Source of the DNA: an uncultured bacterium
GTDB taxonomy: Bacteria > Planctomycetota > UBA8742 > UBA2392
Length of the DNA stretch: 64,000 nucleotides
Assembly (NCBI GenBank): GCA_938014885.1
Contig: CALLQI010000015.1
Span: forward strand, 124,001-188,000
Direction of reading: 5' to 3'
Under the pieces are notes generated by a model that was not told the DNA's origin, did no database searches, and saw only the letters and a list, made by a program, of their open reading frames with translations. The translations under genes and the position numbers were made by a program. This document shows, piece after piece, positions 52,815-61,695 of the stretch. Each line of letters starts with the position of its first letter. Within the stretch, counting starts at the first letter, position 1.

Positions 52815-53713
52815 CCTGCGCGCGGGTGAAAGCGCAGCACAACGCTGCGCAGTCGCTTCTGGTCAACGTGCGTGTAGACCTGCGTGGTGCTGATGCTGAC
52901 GTGGCCCAGCATTTCCTGCACGCTGCGGATGTCGGCCCCATTTTCAATCATGTGCGTGGCAAAACAGTGCCGCAATGTGTGCGGGTGCACATCGGTGCGC
53001 GGCAATCCTGCCTGCGCCGCGTACTCGCGCACGACGTCCCACACGCGGGCGCGCGCCAGCCTTCTGCCCGTGCGCGACAGGTAAACGAAGTCAATCGGTG
53101 CCCGCAGCAGCTGGTTGCGGCCGCGCTCAAGCCAGTGCTTCACGTGCTCCGAGGCCGCGGCGCTGATCGGCACGACGCGTTCCTTGTTGCCCTTGCCGCG
53201 CACACTGAGGTATCCGGCGTCCAGGTGCATGCGACTGAGCGTGAGGTTGCAGACTTCGCTGACGCGCGCCCCGGTGGCGTACAGTGTGTGCAGGATGGCG
53301 CGGTCGCGCAGCTTCAGCGGCTCGATGCCGCTGGGTGCGTCCAGCAGGCGCTGCACATGCTCGCTGGTCAGGTAATCGGGCAGCGTTGAGGCCAGCTTGG
53401 GCGGAAGCAGGTGCTCGGCTGGGTCGTCCTGTTTGCGCTCAACACTGATGAAGCGAAAGAACATGCGCACGGCGCTGACGCGCCGGGCCTGGGTGCGGTC
53501 GGACATGCCGGCAAGGCGCTGCGCTGCAAAGAACGCGGCCAGGTGCTCGGCGCGGACGGCGGCCGCATCGTGGATGGCGCTGCCGAACAGGTGTTCCAGC
53601 AAGAGCTCAAGGTCGTGTCGGTACGCGATGACGGTGTTCTCGGACAACCCGCACTCAAGGCGCAGGTAGTCAAGATACGCGTCCAGCAGCAGTCGAAGTT
53701 CGCACGAACCCAT
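52811..53713 (-). CDS. xerD: Tyrosine recombinase, XerC/XerD type
   Basis: Resolves chromosome dimers at dif by strand exchange. 300 residues from ATG 53713, preceded by GGGGA; the longer in-frame start at 53746 has no ribosome site, and codons further upstream run into the repeat at 53820. The N-terminal SAM-like domain (LRLLLDAYLDYLRLECGLSENTVIAYRHDL) is followed by the catalytic domain with Arg in GARVSE, Lys in RGKGNKERVVP, HTLRHCFATHMIENGAD, LGHVSISTTQVYTHV with the nucleophile Tyr. The length and sequence suit Xer better than a phage integrase. No phage genes are near. Confidence 0.9.
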   Translation of the reverse strand: MGSCELRLLLDAYLDYLRLECGLSENTVIAYRHDLELLLEHLFGSAIHDAAAVRAEHLAAFFAAQRLAGMSDRTQARRVSAVRMFFRFISVERKQDDPAEHLLPPKLASTLPDYLTSEHVQRLLDAPSGIEPLKLRDRAILHTLYATGARVSEVCNLTLSRMHLDAGYLSVRGKGNKERVVPISAAASEHVKHWLERGRNQLLRAPIDFVYLSRTGRRLARARVWDVVREYAAQAGLPRTDVHPHTLRHCFATHMIENGADIRSVQEMLGHVSISTTQVYTHVDQKRLRSVVLRFHPRAG

Positions 53714-53819
53714 GGCGTCCCCGGCATCAATGCCAAAGGCAGCCATCGGCGCGCGGGCCACGAAAGTTGAGTTAAACAGATTTGGGCAGACACAGAACGC
53801 GGCGATATTGCCGCGATGA

Positions 53820-54136
53820 ACGGCAACTGCGTTGGATCCACGAAGCGCCACGAAGGACCACGAAGAACTGCCCTTGCGGGTTCCACACGAAAGCACGAAG
53901 TCACCAAGAATGGCGTCACGCGCCAAATGGCAGCAGTCGCCTATGACTTCGCCTTGCTTGGTGTCTTAGTGCCTTAGTGTGGAAACGCATTTGCCCGGCA
54001 CAACAAGCCCGTTGGCGATTCACAGGCGGCACGTAGCGAGACTTGGCCGTCTGGCGATACGCCGTTGCAGTTCACCCAAGAAGCAGTTGCCGTTCTCCGC
54101 GTCTCCGCGTCTTTGCGTGAAACCGCAGTTGCCGTG
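53820..54136. repeat. Intergenic CACGAAG-family repeat, copy 2, with inverted termini
   Basis: Bounded by perfect 12-bp inverted ends, ACGGCAACTGCG (53820-53831) and CGCAGTTGCCGT (54125-54136). Inside, a 28-bp arm (53881-53908, TTCCACACGAAAGCACGAAG...) is matched imperfectly in inverted orientation at 53957-53984. GGATCCACGAAGCGCCACGA and CTCCGCGTCTCCGCGTCTTT are shared with the repeat before tatC. It fills most of the 423-bp gap between xerD and trkA and ends at the trkA stop codon. No coding frame. Confidence 0.75.
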
Positions 54137-54817
54137 CTATTCCATCTCGCGGATGAAGCGGTCGATGTCGCGGTCCTTGCCCACGAGCATCAGTACGTCG
54201 CCTTCGGCGGGCTTGGTGTCGGGGCCGGGGATCGAGATGCTGTCGCCAGCCGCACCGGGCCCGGCGCTTGCGCCTGACTTGCGGATTGCCACCAGGTTCA
54301 CGCCAAACGTCTTGCGCAGCTGCAGCTCAAGCAGCGTCTTGCCGATCACCCCGCGCGGGGCCTTCACCTGCACGAAGCTGTGTTCGCTGCCGATGTCCAC
54401 GGCCTCAAGCAGCGTGGGCTTGGCCAGTTTCTGGGCCAGCTTCAGCGCGGCTTGCTCTTCGGGCAGGATCACTTCGTCTGCACCGAGGCGTCGCAGGATG
54501 GTTTCCTTGACGCGGTCGTTGGCGCGGGCAATCACGCGCGGGTAATCCAGGTCGCGCGCGGCCAGCATGGCCAACTGGCAGGCTTCAAAGTTTTCGCCGA
54601 TGGCCACCACGACCGTGTCCACCTTGCCAAGCCCCAGCGATTGCAGCGTCTCAAGGTCGGTGGCGTCAGCGCTTACGGCGAGCGCGACTTTGTCTTTGAT
54701 GCCGTCTACTTCGTCACGGTCGCTGTCGATGGCGATGACTTCAATGCCTTCCTTGGCCAGCGATTCCGCCAGCGCGTAGCCAAACCTGCCCAACCCGATA
54801 ACCGCCACTCGTTGCAT
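54137..54817 (-). CDS. trkA: Potassium uptake regulatory subunit TrkA/KtrA
   Basis: 226 residues. RCK-N nucleotide-binding domain with GLGRFGYALAESLAKEGIEVIAIDSD (GxGxxG and acidic end of strand 2), then an RCK-C domain (about 140-225). It binds NAD or ATP and gates the TrkH channel. The gene lies 2 bp after trkH on the same transcript, so the pair forms one K+ uptake system. A short run of residues (SGASAGPGAAGDSISI) in the C-domain is an unusual insertion. The single RCK-N/RCK-C pair is the Ktr arrangement rather than the duplicated E. coli TrkA. Confidence 0.92.
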   Translation of the reverse strand: MQRVAVIGLGRFGYALAESLAKEGIEVIAIDSDRDEVDGIKDKVALAVSADATDLETLQSLGLGKVDTVVVAIGENFEACQLAMLAARDLDYPRVIARANDRVKETILRRLGADEVILPEEQAALKLAQKLAKPTLLEAVDIGSEHSFVQVKAPRGVIGKTLLELQLRKTFGVNLVAIRKSGASAGPGAAGDSISIPGPDTKPAEGDVLMLVGKDRDIDRFIREME

Positions 54818-54819
54818 GT

Positions 54820-56652
54820 TCAGCCGATCATGATCGATTCTTCAGGATACTCAAAGCGCCGTGCCGAGCGCGCGCCGATTGCCAGCACCAGCGTCAGCGG
54901 GCCGATACGCCCGACAAACATGCACACGATAATGATCAGCTTGCCCGGCAGGGTCAACTCGCCACTTGCCCCGGAAGAAAGTCCCACGGTGCAAAAAGCG
55001 CTCGTGGCCTCAAACAGGATCTGCTCAAAGCCGTATTTTGACGACGCATCGGACTCTGTAATTGCCAGGGCCAGCGTCGAAAAGCAGATCAGCGTCAGCA
55101 GCAGCACCAGCATCACCAGCGACTTGTGAATCAGCGTGGCCGGGATGCGCCGCTTGAAGATTTCGGCCGGGCGGCCGCGGAACGTGGCAACCACGGCCAG
55201 GATCATCACTACGAACGTGGTTGTCTTGATGCCGCCGGCCACGCTACCCGGGCTTCCGCCCACAATCATCAGCAGGATCGTCCAGAACTGCGTGGCGGCG
55301 CTGGTTTGCGTGGTGTCGATGCTGTTGAAACCCGCCGTGCGCGCCGCCATGGACTGGAAGATCGCCGCCGCCACTTTGTCGTCGAAGTCCAGCCCGCGCA
55401 GGGTGTAGTTCCACTCCAGGGCAATGAAGCCGATGGCGCCCAGCAGCAGCAAGCTTGCCGTTGCCACCAGGATGATCTTTGTTTGCAGGCTGACTCGCGG
55501 AAGCTGCTGGTTCTTGACGCGCCGACGGAAAAGCGGCAGGCGGCGGATGCTGGGCGTGGCCCACCAGCGGAAGGTGCAGACTTCCATGATCACAAGGAAG
55601 CCCAACCCGCCCATTACGACCAGCCACGAAATGCTCAGCACCACCGGCCAGTGGCCCACGTAGCGCACCATGCTGTCGCTGTACAGCGCAAAGCCCGCGT
55701 TGCAGAACGCGCTGATGCTGTGAAAGGCCGAGTAATACAGCTGCTCGGCAGGCGGCAGGCTGTTGCCCGCGGCGTCGGTCCATTGCCCGTACAGCAATGC
55801 AGTCCCGATCAACTCAATCGCAATCGTGCTGCCCAGGATCCAGGCCGTCATCTTGCCCACGCGGCCGACCATGTTCATGTTCAGCACTTCGCCTACGGCG
55901 GCCGCATCCTTGATGCCGAGCCCGCGTCCGAACATCAGGCCGAAGAACGCCGCAAAGGTCATGATCCCCAGCCCGCCCGCCTGCACCAGCGCGATGATGA
56001 CGGTCTGTCCAAAGCGCGACCACGCGCTGGGCGTGTCCACTACCACGAGCCCGGTAACGCAGGTCGCCGAGGTTGAGGTGAACAGCGCGTCCAGGTACGT
56101 GATATCGACCTGCCCGGTATGCGCGCCGGGCAGCATCAGCAGTCCTGAGCCCAACAGGATCAGCGCGATGAAGCTGCCGATGAACACGCGCAGCGGGCTT
56201 TGCGCGAGGCGCGAGATGAAACTGAACACGCGCAACAGCCGCACGAACACAAACGCCAGCACGCCCGCCTGGGTAAGGTACGCGAAGGCCGCCAGCGTGG
56301 TTTCCGCGTCCAGCAGCCCGCTGACCCAATCCGAGCACAAGAACAAGGCCAGCCCAAGCACGACACCGGCCAGCAGCGCGATGGTATCGGCCTGCGAATA
56401 CTTCCAGCCCTCACGCAGGTTGCGCGCCACGACGTAGACGCCCACGGTTTCCGCGATCATCGCGATCAGGCACAGGGCCTGAAACAGCGCAAGCGGCGCC
56501 TCCCAGTGGGCAGGGAACACTTCGCCGTGGAACAGCACAAACGAAGTCAGCGCAAGCACCGCCGCCGGCAGATTGACCCAGAACGTGCGCCGACGCAGCG
56601 TCTCAAGACGCTCATCGATCACGATCCGGTGTACCAGTTGCGTGTCGGCCAA
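54820..56652 (-). CDS. trkH: TrkH/KtrB-family potassium transporter with extra N-terminal membrane region
   Basis: 610 residues from a TTG at 56652, with GAGGA just upstream. The last 440 residues have the four pore-loop pattern of TrkH/KtrB (TSTSATCVTGLVV; FNAGFALYS-type CNAGF; TAGFNSID; TVGLSSGASG). About 160 residues of additional N-terminal sequence form about four hydrophobic helices (ALTSFVLF; LFQALCLIAMIAETVGVYVV; TIALLAGVVLGLALFL; FVRLLRVFSFISRLAQSP). It moves K+ with the TrkA partner. The promoter and riboswitch upstream indicate repression when c-di-AMP is high. Confidence 0.92.
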   Translation of the reverse strand: MADTQLVHRIVIDERLETLRRRTFWVNLPAAVLALTSFVLFHGEVFPAHWEAPLALFQALCLIAMIAETVGVYVVARNLREGWKYSQADTIALLAGVVLGLALFLCSDWVSGLLDAETTLAAFAYLTQAGVLAFVFVRLLRVFSFISRLAQSPLRVFIGSFIALILLGSGLLMLPGAHTGQVDITYLDALFTSTSATCVTGLVVVDTPSAWSRFGQTVIIALVQAGGLGIMTFAAFFGLMFGRGLGIKDAAAVGEVLNMNMVGRVGKMTAWILGSTIAIELIGTALLYGQWTDAAGNSLPPAEQLYYSAFHSISAFCNAGFALYSDSMVRYVGHWPVVLSISWLVVMGGLGFLVIMEVCTFRWWATPSIRRLPLFRRRVKNQQLPRVSLQTKIILVATASLLLLGAIGFIALEWNYTLRGLDFDDKVAAAIFQSMAARTAGFNSIDTTQTSAATQFWTILLMIVGGSPGSVAGGIKTTTFVVMILAVVATFRGRPAEIFKRRIPATLIHKSLVMLVLLLTLICFSTLALAITESDASSKYGFEQILFEATSAFCTVGLSSGASGELTLPGKLIIIVCMFVGRIGPLTLVLAIGARSARRFEYPEESIMIG

Positions 56653-56796
56653 CAGGTCCTCACTTCGCCCAGGCCAGGTCTGCCTGCGGCCCCATGGGTT
56701 CTACCGTTTCCCGCAGGGTGCCGAAAGCGTATGCGGCCGGGCGCGCGCAAGGACGCCTCCCGGTACAAGCAATGAGGATGAGCCGTGATGGCTGCA

Positions 56797-56945
56797 GCCT
56801 CTCCAACGCCTGCGAGGTTAGCTGACGGGCTCGGGCCGAAGAAGTTAGCCCTACGCTTGCCTGCCCTTGTGATGCAGGCTCACGATTAGCCCCGGAAGAC
56901 CTGGGTCCCCCGCTCAGGCCCCACGCGGGGCCCGACTCGGCGATG
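56797..56945 (-). ncRNA. c-di-AMP (ydaO/yuaA) riboswitch upstream of trkH-trkA
   Basis: On the minus strand the leader carries the family's conserved blocks in order: TCGCCGAGTC, GGGGGACCC, GGGGCTAATC, a GTAGGGCTAAC segment, CTTCGGCCCGAGCCCGTC, AGCTAACCTCGCAGGCG and GGAGAGG. This is the ydaO/yuaA consensus as I know it. Members bind c-di-AMP and turn off potassium transport or cell-wall genes. The 3' end lies about 145 nt before the trkH start. The expression platform is not obvious: GC-rich segments between them could form a terminator or hide the ribosome site. Confidence 0.9.
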
Positions 56946-56950
56946 GAAAA

Positions 56951-56979
56951 AGGCTATCGCCCCACGGGTACGCTGTCAA
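56951..56979 (-). promoter_or_regulatory. Sigma-70-like promoter of the riboswitch-trkH-trkA transcript
   Basis: On the minus strand TTGACA (56979-56974), a perfect -35, is followed after 17 bp by TAGCCT (56956-56951). The predicted start of transcription, about 56944, coincides with the first conserved bases of the riboswitch. The -10 is imperfect. Confidence 0.6.
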
Positions 56980-57021
56980 ATCGGCGCAAGTGGCTGGTGG
57001 GCGGCAGGTTGGGTGCGCGGA

Positions 57022-58317
57022 TCAGCCGCCGAGCATCTTGCGGCTGATCTTCTTGCCCAGCTCGACCGACGGCTGGTCGTAGGGGTTCACGTCAAGGGAA
57101 AGTGCAGCACAGGTGGTGGCAAGCTCCAGACCCATCAGCAGTTCGCCCAGTGTTGACGCGTCAAGTTGAGGCAGCTCGAGCGTCGCGTTGGGCCGGCCGC
57201 GTTCGGTGCAGGCGCGTGCGGTGCCCGCGTGCTGTGCGTTCAGCACTTCGCCCAGTGTGCGGCCCTGCACGTAGGAGGCGTCAAAGTGCTGCCACTCAAA
57301 GTCGCCCAGCTTCAGGTCGGGTTCGTGGCGGTTCAGGCGCAGGAACAGCAGTAGCTTGTCGTTGGGGCCTTCCAGGAACAGCTGCAACTGCGCGTGCTGG
57401 TCGGTGGCACCGGCGGCCGGAATTGCGGTCTGGCCTGCATGGACGGTCTTGCCCTCAAGATCAGTGGCCTTGCCCAGGCTCTCGTCCCAAAGCTGCACGA
57501 ACCAGTCCGACACGCTGCGCAGGCGCGAGCTGTACGGCATGAACACAATCTGGCTCTTGCGCAGGCGCAGCAGCTCAGTCGCGATCATTGCCAGCATTGC
57601 GGGCCAGCAATCCGGGCGGCGGCACATTGCCTCGCCCCGGGCGGCACCCTGCATCAGCGCGGCGACATCAAGGTTCATCAGGGCCGCGGGCAAAAGCCCG
57701 GCCGCCGTCAGCACCGAAAAACGCCCGCCCACGCCGGGCGGGATCTCCGCGGTGGGCAGCCCGTGCTCGTCGGCAAAGCGGCGCAGCGGGCCGCTTTCGG
57801 GGTCTGTCACGGCGATGAAGTGATCGGCCAGCTTCAGCCCGGCCTTGCGGAAGTGCTGCGCGAACACGCCAAGCGCCAGCACAGTTTCAATCGTGCCGCC
57901 GGACTTGCTGATCACGATCACCAGCGTTTTCGCCGGCTCAATCGCCGAAAGGCAGGCGTGAAACAACGCCGGGTCCGTGTTGTCGATGATGTGCAACTGC
58001 GGCGTACCCGGGGCCCCCAGCGCGTTCACCAGCGCGCGCAGGCCAAGACTGCTGCCGCCAATGCCCAGCACCACAAGGTGGGCAAAGCGGCCCAGGCGCG
58101 GCCCCGCCAGCTTCAGCACTTCTTCCATCAGTTCCGGCTGACTCGGCAGGTTCAGGTAGGCATGTCGGCCCTGTGCGCGCTCATCGTGGATAATCCGCTG
58201 CATGTGCGGCACCAGCGTGAACAGGCCCGCCAGCACTTCCTCGGTCAGGCCGTGCTCGCCCACGTTGCGCGCGGCCGCGTTTGCGAGGTCCAGCTTGATG
58301 CCCGTTGGCTCAGCCAC
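57022..58317 (-). CDS. pgi: Glucose-6-phosphate isomerase
   Basis: Interconverts glucose-6-phosphate and fructose-6-phosphate. 431 residues, the short bacterial type. LVVLGIGGSSLGLRAL and VISKSGGTIETVLALG form the phosphate site. GGRFSVLTAAGLLPAAL and the Glu of QLWDESLGKA are in place, and the C-terminal DVNPYDQPSVELGKKI carries the Lys of the active site. It lies downstream of gpmI on the minus strand (19-bp gap), so two sugar-phosphate enzymes are cotranscribed. Confidence 0.95.
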   Translation of the reverse strand: MAEPTGIKLDLANAAARNVGEHGLTEEVLAGLFTLVPHMQRIIHDERAQGRHAYLNLPSQPELMEEVLKLAGPRLGRFAHLVVLGIGGSSLGLRALVNALGAPGTPQLHIIDNTDPALFHACLSAIEPAKTLVIVISKSGGTIETVLALGVFAQHFRKAGLKLADHFIAVTDPESGPLRRFADEHGLPTAEIPPGVGGRFSVLTAAGLLPAALMNLDVAALMQGAARGEAMCRRPDCWPAMLAMIATELLRLRKSQIVFMPYSSRLRSVSDWFVQLWDESLGKATDLEGKTVHAGQTAIPAAGATDQHAQLQLFLEGPNDKLLLFLRLNRHEPDLKLGDFEWQHFDASYVQGRTLGEVLNAQHAGTARACTERGRPNATLELPQLDASTLGELLMGLELATTCAALSLDVNPYDQPSVELGKKISRKMLGG

Positions 58318-58336
58318 GAATCACTCCTGCCACGTT

Positions 58337-59947
58337 TCACGCCAGCAACGAACGTCCTGTCATCTCCGACGGTTGGGGCAGGCCCAGCAACGCCAGCACT
58401 GTCGGCGCGACATCGGCCAGCCGGCCGCCATCGGCAAGCTTTGCGGGGGCATGCTTGCCCGCCAGAATCAGCGGCACGGGGTTGTGGCTGTGCTGCGTAC
58501 TGTTCACCAGTCCGTCCGCGCGCGCGGCAACTGGCGATGCGTACTTGGCCCCTTGCTCGACGTTATTCGGGTCGTTCGCGGCCTCGGCACTCAGCAGCAT
58601 TTCTTCGGCGTTGCCGTGGTCGGCCGTCACCAGCACCGCGTAACCCTTGCCTTCCGCGGCCGCGAGCACCCGCGCCAATGCCGCGTCGGTGGCCTGTACG
58701 CCCTTGATGGCGGCCTCAAGAATGCCTGTGTGGCCGGTCATGTCCGGGTTGGCGAAGTTGACGAGGATGAACTCAAAGCGCCCGGCTTGGATGGCTTCGA
58801 CGACCTTGTCGGCAACCTCGACGCTGCTCATTTCCGGTTGCAGGTCATAGGTGGCGACTTTAGGTGAGGGCACCAGCGCGCGTTCTTCACCGGGGTTGGG
58901 AGTTTCGGCGCCGCCATTGAAGAAGTAGGTCACGTGCGCGTACTTCTCGGTCTCGGCGGTGCGAAACTGGTGCAGGCCGTTGGCGGCCAGCACTTCGCCC
59001 AGCGTGTTGCGCAGGCTTTGCGGCGCGTACAGCGAAGTGGCGTGGATGTCGCCCGCATAGGGCGTCATCGTCACCAGCGTGGCCTGCGGTACTTTGCGTC
59101 GCGTGAAACCCGTGAAGGCCGGCTGGGTCAGCGCGCGGCAGAACTGGCGCGCGCGATCAGCCCGGAAGTTGAACCAAAGCACCACGTCGCCGTCGCGGAT
59201 CAGCCCCAGCGGCTCGCCATGCGCAACAACGCTCTTGGGCGTGATGAACTCGTCGGTGACGCCGCGGGCGTAGCTTTCGCGAATCGCGTCAAGGGCGTCG
59301 GGCACGATCTCGCCTTCGCCCAACGTGTAGATGTTCCACGCCTTCTCGACGCGGTCCCAGCGCTGGTCGCGGTCCATGGTGTAGTAGCGCCCGCTGACGC
59401 TGGCGATACGCCCCATGCCCGTTTCGTGCAGCTTGTCGGCCAGCCGCTGCACGTGGCCAAGCCCGCTGGTGGGGGGCGTGTCGCGGCCGTCGGTGATCGC
59501 GTGGAAAAACACGCGCCGGCCTTCGATGCCTGAGGCCTGCAGCCAGTCGATCAGCGCAAAGTAATGACGGTCCATGCTGTGCACGCCGCCGTCGCTGACC
59601 AGCCCCATCAAGTGAATGCAGCCTGAGTCGCCGGCTGAAAACAGCGCGTGTTCCAGCGCCGGGTTGGCTGCAAAGCGCCCCTCGCGGATGTCTTTGTCGA
59701 TGCGCGTGATGTCCTGCCACACGATGCGGCCGGCCCCGAGATTCAGGTGCCCGACCTCCGAATTGCCGAATTGCGGTGGCGGCAGTCCCACTTCCTCACC
59801 GCCGGCGTGCAGCGTGGTGTGGGGCTGCGTGGTCCACAGCCGGTTGAAGGTGGCCGGGTTGGCCAGGTGCACGGCGTTGCCGGGCCCGGGCGGGGCAATG
59901 CCCCAGCCGTCCAGGATTACCAGCACCACGGGCTGCTTGACCTTCAT
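58337..59947 (-). CDS. gpmI: 2,3-bisphosphoglycerate-independent phosphoglycerate mutase
   Basis: Interconverts 3- and 2-phosphoglycerate using two Mn ions and a phosphoserine. 536 residues from ATG 59947; upstream in-frame codons to 60052 belong to the tRNA promoter region. The protein opens with VVLVILDGWG, carries the nucleophile Ser in GNSEVGHLNLGAGR, GLVSDGGVHS, a HAITDGRDTPP block, FNFRADRARQ, and ends with TADHGNAEEM and HSHNPVPLI motifs of the alkaline-phosphatase superfamily. It is the first gene of the gpmI-pgi pair. Confidence 0.96.
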   Translation of the reverse strand: MKVKQPVVLVILDGWGIAPPGPGNAVHLANPATFNRLWTTQPHTTLHAGGEEVGLPPPQFGNSEVGHLNLGAGRIVWQDITRIDKDIREGRFAANPALEHALFSAGDSGCIHLMGLVSDGGVHSMDRHYFALIDWLQASGIEGRRVFFHAITDGRDTPPTSGLGHVQRLADKLHETGMGRIASVSGRYYTMDRDQRWDRVEKAWNIYTLGEGEIVPDALDAIRESYARGVTDEFITPKSVVAHGEPLGLIRDGDVVLWFNFRADRARQFCRALTQPAFTGFTRRKVPQATLVTMTPYAGDIHATSLYAPQSLRNTLGEVLAANGLHQFRTAETEKYAHVTYFFNGGAETPNPGEERALVPSPKVATYDLQPEMSSVEVADKVVEAIQAGRFEFILVNFANPDMTGHTGILEAAIKGVQATDAALARVLAAAEGKGYAVLVTADHGNAEEMLLSAEAANDPNNVEQGAKYASPVAARADGLVNSTQHSHNPVPLILAGKHAPAKLADGGRLADVAPTVLALLGLPQPSEMTGRSLLA

Positions 59948-60011
59948 GGCCGCACGATAGCAGCAACCGGCGCGCGTTTCAGTGCTGGAAAACGGGTGGG
60001 CATTCCGGGGG

Positions 60012-60040
60012 TTGCTTCCGGGGTGGGCTGCCATTACGAT
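60012..60040 (+). promoter_or_regulatory. Promoter of tRNA-Ala
   Basis: TTGCTT (60012-60017), 17 bp, TACGAT (60035-60040). Transcription would start near 60047, seven bases before the mature tRNA. The spacing and position make this a good candidate though it was found by eye. Confidence 0.55.
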
Positions 60041-60053
60041 TCCGCGCCTCAAC

Positions 60054-60129
<76 letters not shown>

Positions 60130-60163
60130 AAGAAAGCGCCCGCTGAAGCGGGCGTTTTCTTTT
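60130..60163 (+). terminator. Intrinsic terminator after tRNA-Ala
   Basis: CGCCCGC (60137-60143), loop TGAA, GCGGGCG (60148-60154), followed by TTTTCTTTT. An A-rich stretch precedes the stem, so it could also serve the opposite strand. Confidence 0.9.
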
Positions 60164-60275
60164 GGGTTGTCGCGCGGCGGCAGGGCCTTCCACTGGCCTC
60201 AAGCCCGGCCAAAACTAGGCTGGCGCGCTGGCAGGCGTATGAGAGCCCGAAGGCGGGCATACTTGAGGAAGCATC

Positions 60276-61586
60276 ATGAAGCTTAGTGTTGTCGGTTCCG
60301 GTCACGTGGGCCTGATCACGGGCGTGTGCTTTGCGGAAAAGGGCCACGAGATCCTGTGCGTGGACCATGACAAGGAAAAGCTGGCCAAGCTGCTCAAGGG
60401 CGAAGTCCCGTTCTATGAGCCCGGCCTGCCGGAACTGCTGCAAAAGCACGTCGCCAGCAAGCGCATCAAGTTCAGCGACCGCACCGAAGACGCCGTCGAG
60501 TTCGGCCAGGCCATCTTCATCTGCGTGGGCACACCCAGCACCGAGCGCGGCAAGGCCGACATGTCGTATGTCGAAAAAGTCGCGCGCACGGTGGCCGAGA
60601 ACCTGAAAGAGTACCGGCTGGTCATCGAGAAAAGCACCGTCCCGATCAAGACCGGCGAACGCATCCGCCGCACGATTGAGCGCTACGTGAAAGGCAACGT
60701 CCAGTTTGACGTGGCCAGCAACCCCGAGTTCCTGCGCGAAGGCAGCGCGATTGAAGACACGCTCAAGCCTGACCGCGTGGTCGTCGGCGTGGACAGCGCC
60801 AAGGGCGAAAGCCTGCTGCGCGAGATTTACGGCGGCTTCAACTGCCCGATCGTCGTTACCAGCGTGGGCAGTGCCGAGCTTATTAAACACGCCAGCAACA
60901 GTTTCCTCGCGCTCAAGATCACCTACGCCAACTGGCTCGCGCGGCTGTGTGAAGTCAGCGGTGCCGACGTCGACGAAGTGGTGCACGGCATGGGCCTGGA
61001 CCACCGCATCGGGCCGCACTTCCTGAAGGCCGGCATCGGTTATGGCGGAAGCTGCTTCCCCAAGGACGTAGACGCGCTGGCGCACATCAGTGAGGAACTG
61101 GGGCTGGATGCACCGATGATCCGCCTGATCAGCGACACCAACAAAGGCCAGTTGCAGCGCTTCTACGACAAGATCGAAAAGGAACTCTGGGTCGTGAACG
61201 ACAAGACCCTCGCGATCTGGGGCCTGGCGTTCAAACCCAACACCGACGACCTGCGTGAGGCCCCGGCGCTGCGCCTGATCGACATGCTGAAAAAGGCCGG
61301 CGCGAAGCTGCGCGTGCACGACCCCGTCGCCATGCCCAACACCCGCAAAGTCCACCCGGACCTGTATTACGCCAAGGACCCGCTGGATGCCTGCCAGGGC
61401 GCCGACGCGCTGATCGTATGCACCGAGTGGCCGCACTACCGCGACACCGACCTCACCAAGGTGAAAGCAAGCCTGCGCGTGCCGATGATTTTCGACGGCC
61501 GCAACTGCATCGACCGCAAGAAAGCAGCAGACTTGGGGATGACACTGTTCGGGATAGGAAAGGCGGAAGTGAAGCACGCGGAGTAG
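60276..61586 (+). CDS. ugd: UDP-glucose 6-dehydrogenase
   Basis: Oxidises UDP-glucose (or a related nucleotide sugar) twice to the uronate, for surface polysaccharides. 436 residues. The NAD fold has VGSGHVGLITGVCFAEKGHEILCVDHD, then FICVGTP, a KSTVP segment, NPEFLREGSA, and the active-site Cys260 in GYGGSCFPKD. The C-terminal domain has GLAFKPNTDDLREAPAL and VCTEWPHYR. It stands alone between the tRNA terminator and the repeat before tsaD. UDP-mannuronate-type dehydrogenases look similar, so the exact nucleotide sugar has some doubt. Confidence 0.93.
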   Translation: MKLSVVGSGHVGLITGVCFAEKGHEILCVDHDKEKLAKLLKGEVPFYEPGLPELLQKHVASKRIKFSDRTEDAVEFGQAIFICVGTPSTERGKADMSYVEKVARTVAENLKEYRLVIEKSTVPIKTGERIRRTIERYVKGNVQFDVASNPEFLREGSAIEDTLKPDRVVVGVDSAKGESLLREIYGGFNCPIVVTSVGSAELIKHASNSFLALKITYANWLARLCEVSGADVDEVVHGMGLDHRIGPHFLKAGIGYGGSCFPKDVDALAHISEELGLDAPMIRLISDTNKGQLQRFYDKIEKELWVVNDKTLAIWGLAFKPNTDDLREAPALRLIDMLKKAGAKLRVHDPVAMPNTRKVHPDLYYAKDPLDACQGADALIVCTEWPHYRDTDLTKVKASLRVPMIFDGRNCIDRKKAADLGMTLFGIGKAEVKHAE

Positions 61587-61587
61587 A

Positions 61588-61690
61588 ACGGCTGCGTCCC
61601 GAGTCCCGTGTTCCGAGTGCCGTGTCAAAGGCAGCCTAAAAGCAACAAAGCACGAAGCACCGAGCACTGAGCACCGAGCACTGAGCACCA
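61588..61690. repeat. Intergenic GCACTGAGCACCGAGC-type repeat, copy 2
   Basis: The ugd-tsaD gap contains CCCGAGTCCCGTGTTCCGAG and then AAGCACGAAGCACCGAGC, with GAGCACCGAGCACTGAGCAC repeated in a direct pattern of period about 7. Similar words occur at 35505-35610. It is non-coding and ends 5 bp before the tsaD ATG, so it probably lies within the tsaD leader. Confidence 0.55.
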
Positions 61691-61695
61691 AAACC

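Noticed and set aside
52811..53713. Phage or integron integrase marking a mobile island
   Set aside because: The length and motifs fit XerC/XerD, and neighbours are housekeeping or regulatory genes. No attachment-site duplication was found.
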